In this document: one piece after another, positions 7,727 to 15,700 of the stretch
Position numbering within the stretch: position 1 is the first letter of the stretch
Layout of the letters: every line of letters begins with the position of its first letter
Assembly (NCBI GenBank): GCA_934086355.1
Contig: CAKOID010000011.1
Coordinates: 1-23,421 of the forward strand
From: an uncultured Bacilli bacterium
GTDB taxonomy: Bacteria; Bacillota_I; Bacilli_A; RF39; UBA660
DNA length: 23,421 bases
Direction: 5' to 3'
Notes under the pieces: generated by a model
The model's input: only the letters and a program-made list of their open reading frames with translations
Database searches by the model: none
What the model was told of the DNA's origin: nothing
Program-made: the position numbers and the translations under genes

Positions 7727-8538
7727 ACTGTAGTTGTTGTTGTTGTAGTTGTATTATTTCTAACATATTCTTGTTCGTTTGTAACTGGTTCTGGATCTAC
7801 TAAATCTATTACAATTTTACCTTTTATTGTTTTTCCTTGGTCTTCATTTTGTTCTCCACCAATTTCATTAATCCAAATTTCAAATTCCCAACTATCAGTT
7901 GCATGATGTGCACCTAATGTTGAAGAACCAATTAGTATTTTTCCTGTTTTACCAGCTTCGATAAATGCTAATTTAGTAGGTTTAGTTTGTATGTTTCCAC
8001 TAGCATCTTTTTCAAATTGATGCATTACATAATTACTGTTAGTAAAATATTGTCCGTTTCCACATATTTCAGTTGCATCATTACAATTCTTTACCATTTC
8101 GCTATCTAATGAATTTCCATTAGCATCTGTTCTATCACCTTCACTAGTACCTGGTGTACCGTTTAAAACATATACAACATTATTTGTTTCAAAATCATTT
8201 TCATCTATTTCAAAATAAACATTATATTTATTTCTTACAGAAGTATCAGTTTGACTATTAACAGTAAATTTTAAACTATTTTTAGTAGTGTTAATTGCTT
8301 GAGATTCCCAACCTGGTCTACCTGGCATAAGTCCTGTATATTCAATATCATTTTCTCTATTAAATTCAATTACTCCCAATACTGCAGACTTAGTAACTAC
8401 TTCACTTGGTTTATCATTATATCTAATATTTACTGTGAAAAATGCAAATGTTGCTCCTATTACTGCAACTAATAAAGTTGCTATACCAATAACCGTTAAA
8501 ATTATTATTGAACCTTTATTATTGTTATTATTATTCAT
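7717..8538 (-). CDS. SipW-dependent secreted protein (TasA/camelysin-like) with Thr-rich C-terminus
   Basis: 273 residues from the chosen start. An Asn run (NNNNNN) leads into a hydrophobic signal ending LLVAVIGATFAFFT, the pattern of SipW-cognate signal peptides (G-A/T-x-A-x-F). The mature part is a probable beta-sandwich with Gly/Asn-rich loops, two cysteines around CNDATEIC, and an SWEFEIWIN segment. It ends with eight Thr and VAP, with no LPxTG or membrane anchor. By analogy with TasA and camelysin it may be a surface or matrix fibre subunit (inference). An ATG at 8544 lies only 2 nt from the AAGGA site; the ATG at 8538 has 8-nt spacing and is preferred. Confidence 0.82.
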   Translation of the reverse strand: MNNNNNNKGSIIILTVIGIATLLVAVIGATFAFFTVNIRYNDKPSEVVTKSAVLGVIEFNRENDIEYTGLMPGRPGWESQAINTTKNSLKFTVNSQTDTSVRNKYNVYFEIDENDFETNNVVYVLNGTPGTSEGDRTDANGNSLDSEMVKNCNDATEICGNGQYFTNSNYVMHQFEKDASGNIQTKPTKLAFIEAGKTGKILIGSSTLGAHHATDSWEFEIWINEIGGEQNEDQGKTIKGKIVIDLVDPEPVTNEQEYVRNNTTTTTTTTVAP

Positions 8539-8561
8539 AAACATCTTCCTTTACTATAAAA

Positions 8562-8590
8562 ATAGTATCATAAAAAAAATAAAATATCAA
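8562..8590 (-). promoter_or_regulatory. Promoter of the SipW-substrate gene
   Basis: TTGATA, 17-nt spacer, TACTAT, with an extended -10 (TGA just before it). The -10 overlaps a small hairpin (TACTAT/ATAGTA). The rest of 8591-8756 is AT-rich intergenic DNA; I saw no gene and no clear terminator for the kinase. Confidence 0.6.
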
Positions 8591-8756
8591 TAAAAAAAGT
8601 ACAACTTTAAAAATTATACTTTTTAGAAAAAAGGAACAAAAAATAGTGTGAGTTTAAGTTTATATAATCTAACGAACAAACGACAAAGTTCAAATAGTAA
8701 AAATATTAAAAATTTCCTTTTTTCTATGCTAATGGTATTACATCTATGTGAATTTT

Positions 8757-10133
8757 TTATGAAATTTTTGTTATTTCAAAATAAAATGTTGTTCCTTTAC
8801 CTATTTCACTTGTAACACCGTATTTATATTTATGTTTATCTAATATATTTTTTACAATAGACAAGCCGACACCTGTACCAACTTTATTTCTTTTATGATT
8901 TTTTTCATTTTTATAATATTTATCCCAAATTATATTTAATTCTTCTTCTTTTATACCTTTTCCGGTATCTTTAATATTTACTAAATATGTTTTTTTCTTT
9001 TCTATAACTTCTATAGTTACTGTCAAATCATCACCAGTATAATTAATTGCATTATTTACTAAATTATATATAACTTGACCTATTTTGTTTATGTCTCCTT
9101 TTACAATTGCTTTTTTTGGCATATTTAAAATAAAATTATAATTTTCTGTTTCTTTAATAATATTATATTTTTTTACAATATTATTTATTAGTTCCACTAA
9201 ATCAAATTCAGAAATATCTAACGTTTCTTTATTTGCTTCTAATTTACTAAGATTTAATATATCATTTACTAATATTGTTAATCTATCTGTTTCATCAATA
9301 ATAATATTTAGATTTTCATTACGTTTTTCTTCATCATCTTTGTTGATATCTCTTATCATTTCAGCATAAGCTTTAATCATTGTTAAAGGAGTTTTTAAAT
9401 CATGACTAACATTTGCTAGTAAATCTCTTCTTAATTCATCTGTTTTGTTTATTTCATGATTAACATACATTAATGAATCTCGTAAATCATCTATTTCTTT
9501 TATATTACTTTTAGGAATATTTAATTCTCTATTCCCACTTGCAAGTTTTTTTGCTTCTTTTGTAATTTTTATTATTGGTTTATTTATTGTTTTTGAAATG
9601 ATTATTGAAACCACAATTGCTAGCAAAATTACTATTAAAGTTATATATATTAATTGACTTCTTAAAACACTTGTTGTGCTATCGACATCCTCTAAGTTTG
9701 TATTTAAGATTATGTATTCGTTATCTTGTAATTTTAGATTATATAATATACTTTTTGTATTATTTGATGGATTATTAAGTTTTATCATTTCTCTTTTGTC
9801 TGTTTTGTTAATAAAATTATTTATTATGCTATTTATGCTTCTATTGTTTGTACTTAATATACAATTATTACTTAATTCGTTAAATATGTAAATATTATCA
9901 TTGTTAATGTATTCGATACAAAGATTATTTTTATATGCAATTGATTCTATTTCTTCAATAGTATGTTCATTTTTTGATAGTTTATATGCAACCCTATATA
10001 AATTATTAATTTGATATTTTTCGTAAAAAACTTTTAAAAACAATAATTGACTTCCCCACATTAACATTAAAATTATAATTGAAAAGTGTACTAGCCATTT
10101 TAAAGTTTTATTTTGAATGTTATCCTTCTTCAT
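8757..10133 (-). CDS. Sensor histidine kinase (PhoR/VanS type)
   Basis: 458 residues from the ATG at 10133. Two membrane helices (about 17-36 and 161-181) flank an extracytoplasmic sensor of about 125 residues. A HAMP domain follows, then HisKA with the phosphorylated histidine in ANVSHDLKTPL. The ATPase domain has the N-box NLVNNAINYTG, G1 DTGKGI and G2 GTGVGLSIV. The start overlaps the response regulator end (the kinase ATG lies 14 nt before its stop), so translation is coupled. An upstream TTG at 10139 is possible but less likely. The signal sensed is unknown; neighbours suggest an envelope role (inference). Confidence 0.93.
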   Translation of the reverse strand: MKKDNIQNKTLKWLVHFSIIILMLMWGSQLLFLKVFYEKYQINNLYRVAYKLSKNEHTIEEIESIAYKNNLCIEYINNDNIYIFNELSNNCILSTNNRSINSIINNFINKTDKREMIKLNNPSNNTKSILYNLKLQDNEYIILNTNLEDVDSTTSVLRSQLIYITLIVILLAIVVSIIISKTINKPIIKITKEAKKLASGNRELNIPKSNIKEIDDLRDSLMYVNHEINKTDELRRDLLANVSHDLKTPLTMIKAYAEMIRDINKDDEEKRNENLNIIIDETDRLTILVNDILNLSKLEANKETLDISEFDLVELINNIVKKYNIIKETENYNFILNMPKKAIVKGDINKIGQVIYNLVNNAINYTGDDLTVTIEVIEKKKTYLVNIKDTGKGIKEEELNIIWDKYYKNEKNHKRNKVGTGVGLSIVKNILDKHKYKYGVTSEIGKGTTFYFEITKIS

Positions 10134-10785
10134 ATACAAATTTGTAACCTACACCACGTACAGTTTTTATAGAATCTTTATATTTGCCTAATTTTACTCT
10201 TAATAATTTTATATGTGCGTCTATAGTTCTATCTTCTGCTTCATATGTATAACCCCATATCTTATCTATTATCATTTCTCTAGTAAATACAATATTTATG
10301 TTTTTTAAAAATAAATTTAATAAATCGAATTGAGTATGCGTAAGTTCAACTTCTTCATTATCAATTGTAACAGTTCTAGAAATTTCATCTAGTTTTATTC
10401 CTCCAACTACAATTGCGTTATCAATTTGTTTGTTACGTTTTGTAACTGCTTTAATTCTTGCTATTAATTCTTTAGGACTAAATGGTTTTGTTACATAGTC
10501 ATCTATTCCTAAATCAAATCCTGATAATTTATCAAATTCTTCAGTTCTTGCACTTAAAACAATTATTTTTGCATCTGATATTTTTTTTATTTCTTTAATT
10601 GCACTATATCCATCAAGCTTTGGCATCATTATATCCATTAATATACAATCATATTTATTTGTTTTAACAAGATCAATTGCTTCGTTACCATTGCTTGCTT
10701 CATCGTATTGATAATTTTCTATTTTTAAATATTCTTTTATTACATTTCTTATTAAAATTTCATCATCAACAATTAATATTCGCAT
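10120..10785 (-). CDS. OmpR-family response regulator
   Basis: 221 residues. The receiver domain (1-115) has the acidic pair DDE at 7-9, the phospho-acceptor D51 in LMDIMMP and the conserved lysine in VTKPF (K100). The C-terminal winged helix (about 125-221) has the usual FTREMIIDKIWGY and RTIDAHIKLLRVKLG recognition segments. A good GGGAG ribosome site fixes the start. It is cotranscribed with the overlapping kinase. Target genes cannot be read from the sequence; the family binds direct repeats, and I did not identify such a site. Confidence 0.95.
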   Translation of the reverse strand: MRILIVDDEILIRNVIKEYLKIENYQYDEASNGNEAIDLVKTNKYDCILMDIMMPKLDGYSAIKEIKKISDAKIIVLSARTEEFDKLSGFDLGIDDYVTKPFSPKELIARIKAVTKRNKQIDNAIVVGGIKLDEISRTVTIDNEEVELTHTQFDLLNLFLKNINIVFTREMIIDKIWGYTYEAEDRTIDAHIKLLRVKLGKYKDSIKTVRGVGYKFVYEEG

Positions 10786-10806
10786 TATATCACTCCCAAT
10801 AACATT

Positions 10807-10835
10807 ATTATACTATAAAACAATTATGAAATTAA
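10807..10835 (-). promoter_or_regulatory. Possible promoter of the two-component operon
   Basis: A TATAAT -10 with 17-nt spacing to a poor -35 (TTAATT). It lies just after the yebC terminator, where a promoter is needed. Confidence 0.4.
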
Positions 10836-10838
10836 TAT

Positions 10839-10861
10839 GAAAAAAGAACTAATCTAGTTCT
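10839..10861 (-). terminator. Terminator overlapping the yebC stop codon
   Basis: AGAACTA and TAGTTCT form a 7-bp stem with a 3-nt loop, followed by six U on the minus strand. The yebC stop codon is in the stem. Confidence 0.82.
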
Positions 10862-11565
10862 ACGTTATGATATATTTCTGTAACATCTTCTATATCATCT
10901 AATAAATTATATAGTCTTAGGAATAATTCTTTGTCTTCTCCTTCAAGCTTTATTTTTTCTTTAGGATACATACCTACTTCATCTATTTCATAATCTATAT
11001 TTGGTATAAAAGATTCTAATGTGTCTTTAATTTTATGAATGTCTGTTGGATTACATGTTACAACTAATAGACCATCTTCATTTTCTAAGTCAATAATTTC
11101 TATTCCTTCATCTAATAGTTTTTCGAATACTTCATCATAATTATCATATTTAAATCCGATTACTCCTAGATAATCATAGTTGTAACTTACACTATTTGTT
11201 ACTCCTAAACTTTTATTAACTTTATTAAATGCAGCTCTAACAAATCCTACAGTTCTATTAACATTATCAGTTAATGTTTTTATAATTAAAGTGCTTGCAC
11301 CCGGACCGAATCCTTCATAAACTACAGTTTCATAATTATCTTGACCTGCTCCTTTTGCTTTATCGATTGCTCTATTAATTATATCGCTTGGAACTTGACT
11401 TTTTTTTGCTTTTTCAACTAATCTTTTTAAATGTATATTACTTTCTAATTCAGGGTTTCCTTTTGCAGCTAAATATATTTCTTTTGCAAATGTACTATAT
11501 AATTTTGCTTTTGCTGCACCTGTTTTTTGAATGCTTGCTTTTCTTACTTCATATGCTCTTCCCAT
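10849..11565 (-). CDS. YebC/PmpR (TACO1)-family protein
   Basis: 238 residues from the chosen start. The family opening is clear (MGRAYEVRKASIQKTGAAKAKLYS), followed by the EIYLAAKGNPELESN-type segment, VPSDIINRAIDKAKG and YEGFGPGASTLI. The family has been described as transcriptional regulators and, more recently, as translation factors that help ribosomes through difficult peptide sequences; I cannot choose between these from sequence. An upstream in-frame ATG at 11631 would overlap the promoter. The ATG at 11565 has AGAGGA 6 nt upstream and is the real start. Monocistronic, with its own promoter and terminator. Confidence 0.93.
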   Translation of the reverse strand: MGRAYEVRKASIQKTGAAKAKLYSTFAKEIYLAAKGNPELESNIHLKRLVEKAKKSQVPSDIINRAIDKAKGAGQDNYETVVYEGFGPGASTLIIKTLTDNVNRTVGFVRAAFNKVNKSLGVTNSVSYNYDYLGVIGFKYDNYDEVFEKLLDEGIEIIDLENEDGLLVVTCNPTDIHKIKDTLESFIPNIDYEIDEVGMYPKEKIKLEGEDKELFLRLYNLLDDIEDVTEIYHNVELD

Positions 11566-11590
11566 AATAATTCCTCTTTTCAACGTATTT

Positions 11591-11619
11591 ATTATATAAG
11601 TTTTATATGTTTTTTTCAA
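11591..11619 (-). promoter_or_regulatory. Promoter of yebC
   Basis: TTGAAA, 17-nt spacer, TATAAT, about 25 nt before the chosen ATG. It confirms that the longer N-terminus is not translated. Confidence 0.75.
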
Positions 11620-11629
11620 TATTTTTATC

Positions 11630-11656
11630 AAAAAAAGTGATGTATTTCAATCACTT
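11630..11656 (-). terminator. Terminator of the MBL-DUF3006-amidase operon
   Basis: AAGTGAT and ATCACTT form a 7-bp stem with an 8-nt loop, followed by about six U on the minus strand. It is about 150 nt past the amidase stop; the stretch between holds no convincing gene. Confidence 0.8.
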
Positions 11657-11809
11657 AAATGTAAATATGAGTTTTAAATTTCTTTTTATTTGCTATTTCT
11701 ATTTCGTTTATTATTTGGTCTATTAAGAATTCTATTCTTATAATAAATCCCTTCTTTCAAATATATTTTATATATTTAAAATTATAAATTCAATAGATTC
11801 GACAAAATC

Positions 11810-13519
11810 TTACTTAAGTTGCCAATATTCGAGTATTGTATCTGCTATATTATTTCCTATTTTTTCTTTATTTTCCATAATCCATTTTGCATCATTTAAA
11901 TAATCATGATGTGCAACTTCAATTAGTATTCCACATGGCGTATATGTAGGATTTACTTCTGCTAAAGAACCATTTGCATATTTTACTCCTCTATTAGCTA
12001 CCGGATCATCATTTTTATAGTAAATGCTAAATAGATTATTTTGTAAATTTTGTGCTAAAGAATAATTTTTTGATGTATCATTGTGAACCCATGTTTCTAC
12101 ACCATAAGAAGTATGTTCTTCACTTGCATTAGAATGTATTGCTAAATGTAAATCAACTCCTAAATATGTACTATCTTGAGTCCATCTATTAATATCTCCA
12201 AATTCATTTCTATAAGTTTTTACACCGTAACTTTTTAATCTTTTTTCAATATAATTTGTTAAATCATTCATTTCCTTTTTTTCATTTGTATAACCTACTT
12301 CAGTTACTCCTATATTGTTGTTTTGATTTGAAGCAGATAAATAAACTTTATAATTATTTTTAGTACCTACTTTAAAATCAAATTCACTTACAATAGAATT
12401 ATTTTTCTTTTCTTCTATAGCAATTGCTTTTATAGTTACATCATTATTTATTTCTATTTCTTCAGTATACTTTTTACTATCTTTAGTTGGTTCTGTGCCA
12501 TCAGTTGTATAATATATTTCTGCATTAGAATCAGGATTTAACAGTTTTATTTTAGAACCTTGTTTTATATAATCAGTTTTATGATTTGTATAAACTGGTT
12601 TTAATGTTTCTTTTGCATTTATTGTAAAATTAATTTCGTTTGTTTTAGAATAATCAATGTAATCATAATATGATGCTGTTATTTTAACTTTATAATTTGA
12701 TGCTTTTTCAAATAAGTTACTTGATAAAATTATATTTTTATCATGTATTTCTTTACGTCTAATTAATTTATTTCCTTGATATAATTCTAATTCATAATTA
12801 CTAGCATTATCTCCACCAGTAAATGAAATTGGAACATCATCATAATTCATCATGTCTCCATCATTTGGATTATTGAATACTATATCAGATATTGGGCTTT
12901 CTAAATTATATATTTTTAGTGTAGATATTATTTTTGAATTTTCAACTATATCTAAAGTATATGTACATTTTTCATCTTTGAATAAATTATTCTTTATTGT
13001 ATATGCTTCATCATTAATATTAACAGTGTCTTCTAATACATTATTTTTAGAAATATTTAATTTATAATTTTTTTTCTTATAATCCCCTATAAATTCAACT
13101 ACATAATCATCATTATTATCCATTACTACTGGATTAGTTTCGCTAAATGTAAGTTCATTCCATACAAATTTATATGGCTCTTTAATACTTTTTTTGTTAC
13201 CTTCTTTATCATATGCAATTACAACTATTTTGTAAGATTCATTATAATTTAAACTATCAAATTTAATTGTAACACTATTATTTTTCGTACTTTCTTTGTA
13301 TATTATTTTATTATCATTGTCGTAAACTATAACATCATATTTAGTAGCAACTTTAACTTTATCATAGTATACATAAAAATTAAGTCCAACATTGGTTACA
13401 TTTTTAAATTTAAAGTTTGTTAAGAAACTACCATTATTTGTAATAAAAAATGCTATTATAAATGTTGATGCTATAAACAATAATATTATAGATATTAAAG
13501 TTATTATGATTTTTTTCAC
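11810..13519 (-). CDS. Multidomain cell-wall amidase (variant Amidase_3)
   Basis: 569 residues. A membrane helix or signal lies at about 5-28, followed by beta-rich, Ig-like repeats to about 300. A chitobiase C-terminal-type module comes next (YYTTDGTEPTKDSKKY, then TIKAIAIEE), and the N-acetylmuramoyl-L-alanine amidase domain occupies about 390-569. Amidase landmarks are AIHSNAS (H462) and the glutamate in GILIEVAHHD (E534). The usual first zinc-ligand motif D-P-G-H-G-G is replaced by YLSASNQNNNIG. The start is GTG, 8 nt after GGAG. It lies 15 nt after the DUF3006 gene. It should trim peptidoglycan stem peptides outside the cell. Confidence 0.82.
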   Translation of the reverse strand: MKKIIITLISIILLFIASTFIIAFFITNNGSFLTNFKFKNVTNVGLNFYVYYDKVKVATKYDVIVYDNDNKIIYKESTKNNSVTIKFDSLNYNESYKIVVIAYDKEGNKKSIKEPYKFVWNELTFSETNPVVMDNNDDYVVEFIGDYKKKNYKLNISKNNVLEDTVNINDEAYTIKNNLFKDEKCTYTLDIVENSKIISTLKIYNLESPISDIVFNNPNDGDMMNYDDVPISFTGGDNASNYELELYQGNKLIRRKEIHDKNIILSSNLFEKASNYKVKITASYYDYIDYSKTNEINFTINAKETLKPVYTNHKTDYIKQGSKIKLLNPDSNAEIYYTTDGTEPTKDSKKYTEEIEINNDVTIKAIAIEEKKNNSIVSEFDFKVGTKNNYKVYLSASNQNNNIGVTEVGYTNEKKEMNDLTNYIEKRLKSYGVKTYRNEFGDINRWTQDSTYLGVDLHLAIHSNASEEHTSYGVETWVHNDTSKNYSLAQNLQNNLFSIYYKNDDPVANRGVKYANGSLAEVNPTYTPCGILIEVAHHDYLNDAKWIMENKEKIGNNIADTILEYWQLK

Positions 13520-13534
13520 ACTACCAACTCCATT

Positions 13535-13747
13535 TTATTTAATTAAATTATTAAATCTATTTCTTATATCCTTTTTTATTCTTTTTGTTTCTTCTTCATT
13601 TACTATATATTTATCATTTACTAAATCTAATATATCTTGTTCTTTTATATTATTTGGTAAAAGAGATTTGTTTATTTCAAATATTTTTTTTGTGTTTCTA
13701 TCTTCTAATTTTACTATATCATTTATTATACTTTCCACTGTATACAT
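13535..13747 (-). CDS. DUF3006-family small protein
   Basis: 70 residues. The pattern matches DUF3006: a short beta segment, an I-x-K-S-L-L-P motif, a D-I-L-D-L segment, and a charged helical end starting NEEETKRIKKDIRNRF. The family is commonly encoded beside ComEC/Rec2-like metallo-beta-lactamase proteins, as here (18 nt after one). The function is unknown; it probably acts with that hydrolase. The ribosome site AGAGG lies 7-8 nt before the ATG. Confidence 0.75.
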   Translation of the reverse strand: MYTVESIINDIVKLEDRNTKKIFEINKSLLPNNIKEQDILDLVNDKYIVNEEETKRIKKDIRNRFNNLIK

Positions 13748-13765
13748 AATTTAACCTCTTTCTAT

Positions 13766-14674
13766 TTAACCGTCTAAATCTGTTTTTAAAGTTTCAAATT
13801 TTAAATTATTTCCATCTGAAGTAACTTTTATTGTTCCATCAATATCTGTTCTGTATATCTTTATATTTTTTTTATTTAATTTATCAAGTGTTATTTCTTT
13901 AGGATGATTATATGTATTATTTTTTCCAACTTCAATTATTGCATATTGAGGATTAACTTTATCTAAAAAATTATTCGTTGTACTATATTCTGAACCATGA
14001 TGTCCTATTTTTAGTACATCACTTTTAATATCTTCATTTAAAAGTTTTTTTTCTACTTTACTTGTTGCATCTCCCATAAACAAAAATTTATTATTTTGGT
14101 ATGTAAGTTTTAATACTATTGATGTATTATTTAAATCTTTTTCATCTGTTCCAGAATATAATACTTTTAGATTAATATTATTATAGTTAAATTCTTCATT
14201 AATTTTTGGAACTGTTATTTTATAATCTTTTTTTTCTATAGAATCTAATACACTTTCAAAAGTTTTTGAAGTTGATGTTGCATTTGGCATTAAAATAGTG
14301 TCTATGTCAAAAGAATTTATGATGTTATCTAAACCTCCTATGTGATCTTCATGAGGATGAGTTCCAACTACCATATTAAATTTTTCTATATTTAAATCAT
14401 TTTTTAAATAATCTACTAACTTTTCACCATCTTCATTATTTCCAGCATCTATTAAAATATTATTATCATTTTCTCTTATTAAAATAGAATCTGCTTGACC
14501 AACATCAAAATAATATACTTCTAAATTGCTATTAGTTTTTAATGTACTTACAGTTTTCTCATTAGTATTTTCATTATTATCTACTAGTTCCTTTTTTGTG
14601 TATGCTATGGATATTAAGACTATTAACAAGATAATAATAGTATTTAAAATTTTATTTATTTTTTTCTTACTCAT
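13766..14674 (-). CDS. Secreted ComEC/Rec2-like metallo-beta-lactamase hydrolase
   Basis: 302 residues from the chosen start. One N-terminal membrane helix is followed by an MBL fold: VYYFDVGQADSILI, metal motif HPHEDH (about 106-111), FMGDAT, and KIGHHGS. This is the stand-alone form of the ComEC hydrolase domain, located outside the membrane; nuclease or phosphodiesterase activity is likely, but the substrate is unproven. An ATG at 14701 is in frame but overlaps the putative -10 region. The ATG at 14674 has AGGG 8 nt upstream. First gene of an operon with DUF3006 and the amidase. Confidence 0.87.
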   Translation of the reverse strand: MSKKKINKILNTIIILLIVLISIAYTKKELVDNNENTNEKTVSTLKTNSNLEVYYFDVGQADSILIRENDNNILIDAGNNEDGEKLVDYLKNDLNIEKFNMVVGTHPHEDHIGGLDNIINSFDIDTILMPNATSTSKTFESVLDSIEKKDYKITVPKINEEFNYNNINLKVLYSGTDEKDLNNTSIVLKLTYQNNKFLFMGDATSKVEKKLLNEDIKSDVLKIGHHGSEYSTTNNFLDKVNPQYAIIEVGKNNTYNHPKEITLDKLNKKNIKIYRTDIDGTIKVTSDGNNLKFETLKTDLDG

Positions 14675-14691
14675 TTTATCTACCCTATAAA

Positions 14692-14700
14692 AGTATAACA
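14692..14700 (-). promoter_or_regulatory. Possible extended -10 promoter of the MBL operon
   Basis: TGTTATACT, an extended -10 element, lies 18-26 nt before the chosen ATG and just after the terminator of the 270-residue gene. No good -35 is visible (a T-run at the right distance). Confidence 0.4.
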
Positions 14701-14713
14701 TATTATTAAATTT

Positions 14714-14740
14714 AAAAAAACTTTATTTTTGTCATAAAGT
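14714..14740 (-). terminator. Terminator overlapping the end of the 270-residue gene
   Basis: ACTTTAT and ATAAAGT form a 7-bp stem with a 7-nt loop, followed by about six U on the minus strand. The stop codon TGA lies at the stem-loop border. Confidence 0.75.
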
Positions 14741-15544
14741 CTTCTTTTTCAATTTTAATTCTTTTATTTTTTTATCTATTAAAACATCTTCTATTTTATG
14801 TAGTGTTGGTTCAAGTGTTTTAATTAAGTCTTTATTTGAAGTTTCAAATGTTTTACCATCTTTAAATGATAATGTTAATTCACCATTACCAATTTTGTAT
14901 TTGTCGATTGAATCTGTGTTTTTTGTTAAAAAATCCTTTGCAACTTTTACTACAATATCATCCGAACTTAAGGCATCCAAGTTTTTTGTAAAACAATATA
15001 AAGAGTTTTTATTTGTTATTTTTTCTTTAAATAATGTACATCCGGTTCTTAAGTTTGAATTATAAAAATATAAGTTATCTATGACATTATTATTGTATGT
15101 TTTTGATAAATTAAATTTTATGATATTTAATAAACTATTTTTTAGACTTTCATAATTGATACTTTTTTTGAAATCACTTAACATTTCCATTACTTCTTCA
15201 TCATCATATGAAATAGGCAAATATATTTCTATTGATTTATTATTTTGAAGGTGAATTTTTAGTATAGAAACATCTATTCCTTCAGTCTTTACAATTGCTT
15301 CGCTAGTTTCTGATACACTATATTTTGATAATAATTTCGTAATTATATGCGAATTAACTTGTTCTGGATTTGAATTAAATTTTTTAGATAAATAATTTAT
15401 ATAAAGGTTACTATATTTTTTATATTTTTCATTATCAATGTTATTTATTATAACAATATTAAAATAACAATTACCTTCATTATCAAAATCAGGTTCTATT
15501 ACTATATTTTTAATGTTACTTAGTACAATTTCTTCAATACTCAT
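14732..15544 (-). CDS. Conserved-looking cytoplasmic protein of unknown function
   Basis: 270 residues with no signal peptide or membrane helix. The composition is mixed alpha/beta, with a Lys-rich C-terminus (KKIKELKLKKKTL). I recognise no family or catalytic motif. The start is fixed by a very strong ribosome site (GAGGGGGA, about 7 nt before the ATG). It appears monocistronic, with its own terminator, and is divergent from the LCP gene. A TATAAT at 15573-15578 may be its -10, without a good -35. Confidence 0.72.
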   Translation of the reverse strand: MSIEEIVLSNIKNIVIEPDFDNEGNCYFNIVIINNIDNEKYKKYSNLYINYLSKKFNSNPEQVNSHIITKLLSKYSVSETSEAIVKTEGIDVSILKIHLQNNKSIEIYLPISYDDEEVMEMLSDFKKSINYESLKNSLLNIIKFNLSKTYNNNVIDNLYFYNSNLRTGCTLFKEKITNKNSLYCFTKNLDALSSDDIVVKVAKDFLTKNTDSIDKYKIGNGELTLSFKDGKTFETSNKDLIKTLEPTLHKIEDVLIDKKIKELKLKKKTL

Positions 15545-15651
15545 ATCATATTCCCCCTCAAGTGTCTATACAATTATATTTTACTAAATATTTTGGATAT
15601 GTTCTACTATAAATTGTAATTTTTAAATAAAATTTTAATAAAAATTCATAC

Positions 15652-15680
15652 TATACATAGATAATAAATTATTGTATAAT
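15652..15680 (+). promoter_or_regulatory. Promoter of the LCP gene
   Basis: TATACA, 17-nt spacer, TATAAT, 20 nt before the ATG at 15701. The ribosome site AGGA lies 8 nt before that ATG. Confidence 0.65.
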
Positions 15681-15700
15681 TAAAAAATAGGAATGGTTTT

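Noticed and set aside
7703..7906. Plus-strand ORF with a poly-Val run
   Set aside because: It is the antisense of the poly-Thr codons of the SipW substrate and has no other coding support.
11566..11631. Longer N-terminus for YebC
   Set aside because: It would be translated through the TTGAAA-17-TATAAT promoter, and the family begins at MGRAYEVRK.
11796..11806. Spo0A-box-like TGTCGAA just after the amidase stop
   Set aside because: A single 7-mer match is expected by chance once or more in a window this size, and no regulated promoter is placed around it.
11657..11809. Small ORF of about 25-30 codons on the minus strand downstream of the amidase
   Set aside because: Two overlapping frames are open, but one needs an ATT/ATA start and the other a TTG without a ribosome site. 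It is more likely 3' UTR before the terminator at 11630-11656.
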